From positions 1-23,200 of the forward strand of contig CAYYAQ010000082.1 in assembly GCA_964469555.1 (NCBI GenBank): a stretch of 23,200 bases of DNA. The letters run 5' to 3'. Positions 14,762 to 21,063 of this stretch are shown here, one piece after another (the stretch's first letter is position 1; each line of letters begins with the position of its first letter). The position numbers and the translations under genes are program-made. Origin of the DNA: CAYYAQ01 sp964469555. GTDB taxonomy: Bacteria; Planctomycetota; UBA1135; UBA2386. Below the pieces are notes generated by a model. It worked only from the letters and a program-made list of their open reading frames with translations. It was not told the origin of the DNA and searched no databases.

Positions 14762-15073
14762 CGTCGTTTGCCCGCGGTCGCGGATTCGTCCGTCAGCGTT
14801 TCCCGCGCAGTTGCCGCAGGAGGAACTAGCAGCCAGCGAGGAGGACGATGATCCCCATGGCGAGGTTGCCCCAACTCTTCCAGTGCGGTGAGTCCGGCAA
14901 CTGATCTGGAGCGATTCGCCCGGGCGAAGAAACTCCGCAAGAATGTCGGTCGTGTTTTTGGCGCGTCGGACGACTGGTGGTAGTCGCGGGAGTTGTGTGC
15001 AAGGAACTGGGCTCGGTCGAATTCCCGGGCTTGCTCATCGTGGTGAGGCGGTGCACGATGTGCGGGATCGCAT
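14762..15073. other. Intergenic stretch before the tRNA
   Basis: About 310 bases with no confident gene. A minus-strand frame at 14826-15056 (listed separately) is the only candidate. The tRNA promoter should lie near the right end, but I see no clear -35/-10 pair. Confidence 0.4.
14826..15038 (-). CDS. Doubtful small ORF with a hydrophobic tail
   Basis: A 70-residue frame starting at ATG 15038 (a further in-frame start is at 15056). The first 50 residues are low-complexity, rich in Ser, Thr, Pro and His. The end reads HWKSWGNLAMGIIVLLAGC, a short hydrophobic segment that could act as a tail anchor. There is no Shine-Dalgarno, and it lies just upstream (in its own sense) of nothing recognisable. 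The composition of the N-terminal part looks like chance translation. Listed only because it is the sole candidate in the gap. Confidence 0.22.
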   Translation of the reverse strand: MSKPGNSTEPSSLHTTPATTTSRPTRQKHDRHSCGVSSPGRIAPDQLPDSPHWKSWGNLAMGIIVLLAGC

Positions 15074-15150
15074 GGGCGATTAACTCAGTTGGCTAGAGTG
15101 CCTCCCTTACAAGGAGGATGTCGGCGGTTCGAGTCCGTCATCGCCCACCA
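15074..15150 (+). tRNA. tRNA-Val (anticodon UAC)
   Basis: A full cloverleaf can be drawn. The acceptor stem is GGGCGAT with ATCGCCC, followed by discriminator A and an encoded CCA at 15148-15150. The D arm is ACTC/GAGT. The anticodon arm is CCTCC-CTTACAA-GGAGG, giving anticodon TAC, which reads GUA valine codons. The T arm is GGCGG-TTCGAGT-CCGTC with one G-U pair. It ends 23 bases before the stop of the convergent secreted-protein gene. Confidence 0.97.
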
Positions 15151-15173
15151 CCGTGCCGGGCCGAGGACTGCTC

Positions 15174-16298
15174 TTAATACAGCAACCGCATCACCGGCCC
15201 AATCGTGACGTTGACCTCACCGCGTGTAGGCTGCCCAGCGTTGCTCGCGATCGTGCCCGACGTGACGATCGACATGCCAAGATCTGGTCGGGTGGACGCG
15301 ATCTTGATCTGGACGGCGTTGCTCGTCGTCAGGCCCGCAGGGTTCGTGCGGTCCTTCGCTGCGATGCCGGACTCGTCGTCCGCAAACTGCGCGAACAGGT
15401 TCAGGTCGAGCAGGCCAGTCGAAGTCGGGATCTGTGACTCGAAGGTCGTGATGGCGGGCAGTGCCGGGTCCTTGTGAACCGTGTACGCCAGAGGAAGCGT
15501 GAGGAAGTAGTTCACATAGAGCTGGCAATTCGTCGCTCCCATCGCGGAGAGATCGGCCCCGATTGGAGCGAGGCTGCCGCCGAGCACCATCAACGGCATC
15601 GCGCCCCGCTTCCCGATCGCAGTGATCTTCAGCGAGGATCCGACTTGAAGAGTGTAGCTACTGGCGTATGCCGATCGACCTGAGAGAGTTGCTCGCGATG
15701 AACAACTGCGACCGTGCACGCCGGTCTTGCCGTCGTAGGTGCCTTCTTCGTAGTCGATGGTCCAGAAGTCGGGTGCAGAACCGGTGACGGGGCGAGCGAA
15801 CACATCGAAGCAGAGGTCGCCACCCTTGTAGGCAAACGGCTTTGTGAAGCTGATCCGAACCGAGTTTGCAGCGCTCCAGGGATTGGACGTGCTTGCCGGT
15901 TGGGGAGAGTTCGGAACCGCGACTCGGCCCACGAATACGGCTGTCGGGGACAGACCTGCGTTGTTCGTGAACGACTCGCTCGCCATGGCGGGGGCCTTGC
16001 GTGCCGCGGAGACCTTGATCTCCATGTCGGCGCTCCCGCCAGTGAGCGCGCCCGTGTACGCGAGGTCGCGGCGAATCCACAGACCCTTGATGGTCTTGCC
16101 AGTCAGGCCAGTCAGGCGCGACGCGGAGATCAGGATCTGCTGTCGGAAGGCGCCCGCGAAACCAGGAAAGGGATAGCACGTCTGCGCGTCCTTGCTATCG
16201 AAGCTCTTCGACGCTGGATAGACGTTGGTTTGTGCGGGTAGGGAGTGTGCAGCAGTCACGACGAGAGCTGCGAGGAGCGAGGCAGTGGTGAATCGCAT
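15174..16298 (-). CDS. Secreted beta-rich protein, last gene of a three-gene operon
   Basis: A 374-residue protein with a signal peptide at 1-23 (TTASLLAALVVTAAHSLPAQ). The start at 16298 follows AGGAAGAG. Residues 40-230 form a beta-rich domain (ILISASRLTG, KGLWIRRDLAYTG, FTKPFAYKGGDLCFDVFARP). About 232-335 is a module resembling the C-terminus of the S8 protease in this window: PLMVLGGSLAPIGADLSAMG, then LDLNLFAQFADD, then LTTSNAVQIKI. A 40-residue beta tail follows. Such domains are common in planctomycete extracellular proteins and have no known activity. It lies 12 bases after the small beta-domain gene and is probably the exported product of that operon. Four cysteines in the mature part could form disulfides. 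Function unknown. Confidence 0.82.
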   Translation of the reverse strand: MRFTTASLLAALVVTAAHSLPAQTNVYPASKSFDSKDAQTCYPFPGFAGAFRQQILISASRLTGLTGKTIKGLWIRRDLAYTGALTGGSADMEIKVSAARKAPAMASESFTNNAGLSPTAVFVGRVAVPNSPQPASTSNPWSAANSVRISFTKPFAYKGGDLCFDVFARPVTGSAPDFWTIDYEEGTYDGKTGVHGRSCSSRATLSGRSAYASSYTLQVGSSLKITAIGKRGAMPLMVLGGSLAPIGADLSAMGATNCQLYVNYFLTLPLAYTVHKDPALPAITTFESQIPTSTGLLDLNLFAQFADDESGIAAKDRTNPAGLTTSNAVQIKIASTRPDLGMSIVTSGTIASNAGQPTRGEVNVTIGPVMRLLY

Positions 16299-16310
16299 GA
16301 GGCTCTTCCT

Positions 16311-16565
16311 TCAGTCGGTTTCGATCACCGTCACGACGACGGTGTGCGGGTTTGTCTTGCTGTTGTTCGAGATCGTGAACTTGCCTTCTCGACCCAGTGG
16401 TTCCTTCAAATTGTAGCTGCCGGTCTTCCGATCGAGTTTGATCTCCTTGCTGTCTCCGTTCGGCAGCAGGATGTGGAGTTCCTGGCTTGGCTTTCCTCGA
16501 ATGGTCACGCTCCCACCGACTCGGACCTGAGTCGGCTTCACCGTGAATCCTTCGAATCCGCCCAT
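16311..16565 (-). CDS. Small beta-domain protein, middle gene of the operon
   Basis: An 84-residue protein whose ATG at 16563-16565 overlaps the preceding TGA by one base (TGATG), so it is translationally coupled. The sequence alternates short strands (FTVKPTQVRVGGSVTIRG, ELHILLPNG, GSYNLKEPLGREGKFTISNN) and ends HTVVVTVIETD. This resembles a single Ig-like or cupredoxin-like beta-sandwich. It has no cysteine and lacks the Cys/Met ligand set of a copper site. No signal peptide is present, unlike its downstream neighbour, so it either stays inside or is carried out with a partner. A start further upstream would read through the neighbour's coding sequence in another frame and is rejected. Function unknown. 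Confidence 0.7.
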   Translation of the reverse strand: MGGFEGFTVKPTQVRVGGSVTIRGKPSQELHILLPNGDSKEIKLDRKTGSYNLKEPLGREGKFTISNNSKTNPHTVVVTVIETD

Positions 16566-17173
16566 CAGTTGTCCCTTCGGTTCGACCTGGTCCGAGTCTG
16601 CCACTGGAGGATGACTTTCTGGAGCTTGTCGCGGTGGCGCTCGAATTCCATCGGCGCGGGGACACGTTCGAACGTTGCCAGGATCTCGACGGCGGTGTCG
16701 AATCCGCTCTGACCGCCGTGGAGGATTGCGTACTCGCAAAGCCGCTCGAGTCCGTGAACATGCGCAGCGTCAGGTTCCACGATCAGGAAGTTCCACAAGA
16801 ACGCTGGCCGTGCAGCGATCAGTTTCTCAATCGAGGCATACGCCCAAACCCTGGCAGCCTCGATTCGATCGAGATCAGCTTGCTTCAGTCGTTTGGAAGG
16901 ATCTCGATGCACCGGTTCGAGTCCATCGCCGACGGAGGCGCGCCCGAACCAGAAAGTTGCCGAAACGGTCGCCGCTCCCATCGCCAGCAAGCCGAGAGCT
17001 CTTCTGCGTGAGACCTCAGGCGCTTCCCTTTCTGGGTAGCCACCCTCCAACGCCGCCGCCTCCGGCGGCAGCGCGTAGTCCGCCGGTTCCACATCCGACT
17101 CCCGTCGGATGCCTGAGTGATAGACCTGTCCGCTCGGCGGATCCCCGTCGTAGGTGTCGTCGTCGTCGTGCAT
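16565..17173 (-). CDS. Twin-arginine membrane-anchored protein, first gene of the operon
   Basis: A 202-residue protein. It begins with an acidic, disordered tail (MHDDDDTYDGD, encoded by a GTC-rich repeat on the plus strand). Around 55-78 it has SRRRALGLLAMGAATVSATFWFG, a twin-arginine-type signal or anchor, preceded by an unusually long 54-residue N-terminal region. The remaining 120 residues are helical (DLDRIEAARVWAYASIEKLI, then GLERLCEYAILHGGQSGFDT), with the look of a small helical-repeat domain. It would be anchored in the cytoplasmic membrane with the C-terminal domain outside, if the Tat-like segment is used. I recognise no family. The start has only a distant GGAG. The next gene overlaps its stop. 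Confidence 0.72.
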   Translation of the reverse strand: MHDDDDTYDGDPPSGQVYHSGIRRESDVEPADYALPPEAAALEGGYPEREAPEVSRRRALGLLAMGAATVSATFWFGRASVGDGLEPVHRDPSKRLKQADLDRIEAARVWAYASIEKLIAARPAFLWNFLIVEPDAAHVHGLERLCEYAILHGGQSGFDTAVEILATFERVPAPMEFERHRDKLQKVILQWQTRTRSNRRDN

Positions 17174-17537
17174 CGTGGGGGCGCTCCGACGGGTTGGTGG
17201 ATCCCGGCAAAGCTGCCTGAGCGTAGGGGTTTCTCTCGGGAGGGGTCAACTGCTGGGCGGGTTGATTCGGGGAATCTGGTGGTTCGAGTGTTCGAGTCAC
17301 GCGCGCTTCGCAGCCCCCTCTCAGACAGTTGTTGCCCGCTGTCCGCGCTCTACCTTGGGCCACTGCTTCACTTGCGGCGTCTCGCGCACCACCGGCCGGG
17401 GCTTGCACGTTCAGCCAACGAACTCGAAGTGGCTCGGAGTGATCCGTTCGATCATCAAGTGGGGTGTCGGCATGGAAATCGTGGGACCGGAGGTTCTGGT
17501 TCGGCTACAGGCCGGGTCGGCAGTCTCGCCGCGAGAC
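17174..17537. other. Gene-poor stretch upstream of the three-gene operon
   Basis: About 360 bases without a credible gene in either direction. The long plus-strand frames crossing it (from 17117 and 17154) read as basic, low-information sequence and begin inside the operon's first gene. Because it lies directly downstream of the transposase fragment on the minus strand, it may contain the degraded 3' part or flank of that element. It should also hold the operon promoter, which I cannot place. Confidence 0.4.
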
Positions 17538-17823
17538 TCACGAGTGCGGAAGCCCAAGGATGTGAAGCCTGTGGAAGAGTGCGTTGTGCAAGAGACGCTC
17601 GCTTTCGCTAGCCAGCAGGTGAGAGCGATGGAGGTACCGCGGCATCTGCTCGTCGCCGGGAAACGCTTCGACGATCTGCTGTGCGGTCCACTCGTCGGTG
17701 GGGTGCTGCGTGACGTTCACGTGGAGAATTCGTCGGCGATCGTGCGAGAGGACAACGAAGCAGTAGATGGGCTTGAAAGTCAGCGACGGCACCACGAAGA
17801 AGTCGCAGGCTGCGGCGACCGCC
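17538..17823 (-). pseudogene. Fragment of an integrase-core (rve) transposase
   Basis: An open frame on the minus strand encodes sequence typical of the DDE integrase-core transposases abundant in environmental bacteria: CDFFVVPSLTFKPIYCFVVL, then HDRRRILHVNVTQHPTDEWT, then AQQIVEAFPGDEQMPRYL. The first aspartate of the DDE set is in CDFFVVP. After PRYL the family sequence (normally a second aspartate in a DRD-like motif) is lost, and the frame ends about 34 residues later at a TGA. The helix-turn-helix N-terminus is absent. Coding similarity begins immediately beyond the addA stop codon, so the element is truncated on both sides and dead. A formal GTG at 17795 exists but is not a real start. 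Confidence 0.8.
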
Positions 17824-20800
17824 TCAGAGTTTGGGGATCGAGGTCAGGGTCGCGACACGACCGATCGACGTGAAGGCCAGACGCATTCTCACTGCATCCG
17901 CGGCGAGACCGGTCTGTTCCGAGACGACACGAGCGTAGGCCTCAAGTTGCGGGCGGTAGCCTTCGGCTTTCTGCTGGAGTTCGCTGGCGCTGTAGCCATC
18001 GCCGTCTCCAACGCTGTCGGACTTGAAGTCGATCACCTCCGCCCAGATCGCGCGACCATCTGCCTCGGCGACGACGAGGCGATCGATGGCCCCGTTCCAG
18101 AACTGAGGTCCCTCGGCGTCATTCCCGAGGATCGGCGGATCCTCGAGGAACAACGAGAACTCATGCTCACGTTCGACGCGCAGGTGGGCGCCTGGAGGGG
18201 CGTCACAGCACTCGCGAGAGAGGGCAGCACGGATCTCTTCCGATGCAAGAGCGCCCTCGACGATGCGGCACGCCGATCGAACGATCTCCGCGGAGGCTCC
18301 GTGTTGGTCGAGTTCCCCGGGGTTGAACTTGAAGTCCTCCAACCACTCGCAGCCCTCGAACGCAGCGTGCACGAGCGTCCCAACCTCCGCGCCGGAACCG
18401 GTGCGGAGCAGTGCCTGTGCCGTCACGCGAACGCTCCCCACTTCGCTCGAAGCGGCGCGCCGACGCGCGAAACGCGGCGCGGTGGTCGCCGCGAGGGTCA
18501 GCTCGGGTTCGGGCGTTGTGACATCGTCCTTCGGCCCCTGCAGGTCTTTGCCCCAGGCGTCGGGCGACGAGTTTTCGATCGAACGCCACAGCAGCCCATC
18601 GACATTGCCATCGGCATCGCCTTCCGCATGCCCGTCAAGCAACTCGCCGGCGGGCAGGGCCTCGCGAATGAGCGTGGCGTAGGTCGGGGTCGTGCTTCTG
18701 GCGGCTTCCGTCGGATCGACAAACGGCACGATCATCTCGATGCGGCGTTTCGCGCGCGTCATGGCCACGTACAAGTTGCACAAGCTGTCCTCCACGGACC
18801 TCTGCGTCACGGAATTGTAGAGCCGCTCGAGCTCGGGCGAGAGGCTGAGGAGGTCCTTGCCGGGCGAGAGCATCACGGCAGTGATCAAGCCGGTAGGATC
18901 AGGCCGCTCCACGAGGTAGGCGTCGCGCCGGCCTACCAACGAGGCGGACAGCTCCGGTAGAACGACCGCATCAAACTCCAGACCCTTCGAAGAGTGAATG
19001 GTCATCACCCTCACCCGCGCCCCGCCCGGGGCCTCGACGCGATTCGTGCGCAGATGGTCGACGAACTCGCTCGCGCGCAAGGCGAGCCGGTCCTCGAACG
19101 CGAAGGCCTGGTCGCCGAGCTGCGTAAAGCGAGCCTTGTCCCAATCCGACCAGGAGGAGTCCCTGTGGACTTGCTTGGCGAAGTCGGAGGTCACCTCACC
19201 GAGTCCTCGGTGGATCAGGTCCGCGCGGAACTGGCGTGCCGCCTGGTGCACGACATCCCCTGCCGCGTCGGGTGCGAGATCGATGTAGCTGCCGAAGCGC
19301 GACGTCAAGACGTGGAACGCGGCCGCGCTGTCACCGGGGTGGTCGGCGAGGTGCAGCAGTGAGATGTAAACCAACACCGCTTCCGAGTCCGTCAGCGCGT
19401 TGCCGCCCTCCCCGCTGGCGTCGATGCCGCGATCGCGCAGAGCGTGGATGAGAGTGGGAATGTTCTGATTCACCCGCGTCAGCACACCGACCTCGGCGTG
19501 AGGCGCCTCCTCGAGGATTCGCGCAACACGCTCCACCGCGCAGATTATGGCCGCGCGGCCTGGCGGTTCACCGTCGATCGGTCGCCTGGCTTCGACCACG
19601 TGGACAACCCCGGGCAAGGTCTTGGCAGCCACGTGAGGGCCAAAGCGCGTCGACCAGGCCTGTGCTGCTGCGCGATGTGGCTCATGGCCCTCGCCTTCGA
19701 AGGTTCGGTTGTTTGTGATGTCACCGAAGACGAGGTTCACCAGGTCGAGGACGACACTCGACGACCGGTAGCTCTTGTCCATGAACTCCGCTCGCAATCC
19801 CGGGAGCAGCGACTCGAGGCTCTCGAGCAGACGTGGCTCGGCTTGCCGGAAGCCGTAGATCGACTGCTTGGTGTCACCCACGCAGAAGAACGAGCGCTCG
19901 CCGCCGCCGGTGCTCGTGATCTCGCTCGCGAGCGGCGCGAGGATGCGCCACTGCACGGGCGAGGTGTCCTGGAATTCGTCGAGCAGGAGGTGGTCGAGTC
20001 GGCTGTCGAGACGGAACCACAGGTCGGCCTCGCGCTCGTCGAAGAGCCGTGCTCGTGCCGTCTCTGGTGCGAGGGCCATGGGCAGGTCATCGAAGCGGTA
20101 CTGGCCGGCATCGCGTTTGCGTCTGGCGTAGCTCGCTTCGAAGCGGTCGAGCAGCGCGTGTACCGCCTCGTTGCGCGCGACGAGTTCGTTCAAGACCTCG
20201 CACCTGGCCTTCTCGACGATGGGCACGAGAACCTCGAGCAGCTCGGGCGAGAGCGGCTTGCTGTAGTAGGACGGTTCGTCCTGGAGCGAGGCGGCACCGA
20301 GCCCCTTGCTGAAGATCAGCTGCCAATCATGGGCTTCGATCGCGGTGAGGATCTGGTCACGCGCCTTCACCCAGTTCTTCATGTCACCGCCGCTCGCGGT
20401 CTGCGCGAGAGGCGCGCCGGGAAGTTCCTGCCTCGCCCGATCGAAGGTAGACTCGTCGATTGCGTCGCCGCGGTGCAGCGCCCGCCACGCACCCTCGGCG
20501 CTCTCGAGTGCGATAGGTCGCAGATTCTTCGCACGCGCGAGCAGGGTCGCCTGGACGCCGCGACCCGCACCGCCTTTCTGGAGATCCCGCAGGAGTTCGA
20601 TCATCTCGCCGCGCTCGGCGCTCTCCAAGACGTCCTGCATCGCGCCGCTTTGCAGCGCCTCGTCGGCTCGTACGTCCGAGATCGACCAGTTCGGTGGAAC
20701 GTCGAGGTCGTGGGCGAACAAGCGCACGAGGTGTGCGAAGAAGGAGTCGATGGTGCGAACCTGAAACGTATCGAGGCCACGGGTCAGCTTCACGAGCAGC

Positions 20801-21063
20801 GCGCGGCATTGGTCGGAGGTGAGACTCTCTTCTTCAATCGCGTCACGCAGGTCCTCGAGTCCCTGCGCCGAGTCCGCCGCATCGACAATCCGCTGGAGGA
20901 CGCGGTCCAGAATCTCGCCGGCTGCTTTCCGCGTGAAGGTGGTCGCGAGCACACGTTCCGGCTCTACGCCCGCGAGCAGTAGCCGCAGAAACTGGTTCGT
21001 GAGTCGAAACGTCTTGCCCGTGCCCGCCGAGGCGAGCAGGAGTTCGTGTTTGAAGGTGCTCAT
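17824..21063 (-). CDS. addA: AddA-type helicase-nuclease subunit (UvrD/RecB family)
   Basis: A 1079-residue superfamily 1 helicase fused to a RecB-type nuclease, slightly shorter than Bacillus AddA. Helicase motifs are complete: Walker A ASAGTGKT at 11-18, Ia TTFTRKAAGEI, II LLDEFQDTSP at 360-369, III FFCVGDTKQSIYGFRQ near 392-407, V MTIHSSKGLEFD near 687-698, and VI YVAMTRAKRR. The C-terminal PD-(D/E)XK nuclease has GTLVH with H899, GAIDRL with D994, VIDFKSD with D1012/K1014, and YRPQLEAY near 1036-1043. With AddB it would unwind and resect double-strand breaks, stopping at Chi-like sites to load RecA. Its ATG overlaps the addB stop (ATGA). The stop abuts a transposase fragment. Confidence 0.93.
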   Translation of the reverse strand: MSTFKHELLLASAGTGKTFRLTNQFLRLLLAGVEPERVLATTFTRKAAGEILDRVLQRIVDAADSAQGLEDLRDAIEEESLTSDQCRALLVKLTRGLDTFQVRTIDSFFAHLVRLFAHDLDVPPNWSISDVRADEALQSGAMQDVLESAERGEMIELLRDLQKGGAGRGVQATLLARAKNLRPIALESAEGAWRALHRGDAIDESTFDRARQELPGAPLAQTASGGDMKNWVKARDQILTAIEAHDWQLIFSKGLGAASLQDEPSYYSKPLSPELLEVLVPIVEKARCEVLNELVARNEAVHALLDRFEASYARRKRDAGQYRFDDLPMALAPETARARLFDEREADLWFRLDSRLDHLLLDEFQDTSPVQWRILAPLASEITSTGGGERSFFCVGDTKQSIYGFRQAEPRLLESLESLLPGLRAEFMDKSYRSSSVVLDLVNLVFGDITNNRTFEGEGHEPHRAAAQAWSTRFGPHVAAKTLPGVVHVVEARRPIDGEPPGRAAIICAVERVARILEEAPHAEVGVLTRVNQNIPTLIHALRDRGIDASGEGGNALTDSEAVLVYISLLHLADHPGDSAAAFHVLTSRFGSYIDLAPDAAGDVVHQAARQFRADLIHRGLGEVTSDFAKQVHRDSSWSDWDKARFTQLGDQAFAFEDRLALRASEFVDHLRTNRVEAPGGARVRVMTIHSSKGLEFDAVVLPELSASLVGRRDAYLVERPDPTGLITAVMLSPGKDLLSLSPELERLYNSVTQRSVEDSLCNLYVAMTRAKRRIEMIVPFVDPTEAARSTTPTYATLIREALPAGELLDGHAEGDADGNVDGLLWRSIENSSPDAWGKDLQGPKDDVTTPEPELTLAATTAPRFARRRAASSEVGSVRVTAQALLRTGSGAEVGTLVHAAFEGCEWLEDFKFNPGELDQHGASAEIVRSACRIVEGALASEEIRAALSRECCDAPPGAHLRVEREHEFSLFLEDPPILGNDAEGPQFWNGAIDRLVVAEADGRAIWAEVIDFKSDSVGDGDGYSASELQQKAEGYRPQLEAYARVVSEQTGLAADAVRMRLAFTSIGRVATLTSIPKL

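Noticed and set aside
14847..14903. 18-codon plus-strand frame behind GAGGAGG
   Set aside because: The spacing to the ATG is only three bases and the peptide has no features; probably chance.
15074..15150. tRNA-Val as an integration site for a mobile element
   Set aside because: No integrase, phage gene or repeat of the tRNA 3' end is visible nearby; the transposase fragment lies over 2 kb away.
17154..17873. 239-codon plus-strand frame over the gap upstream of the three-gene operon
   Set aside because: It overlaps the start of the anchored-protein gene, the transposase fragment and the addA end on the other strand, and its sequence has no domain features.
19444..20982. 512-codon plus-strand frame
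   Set aside because: It is antisense to the helicase domain of addA, whose motifs are intact. The translation has no recognisable features.
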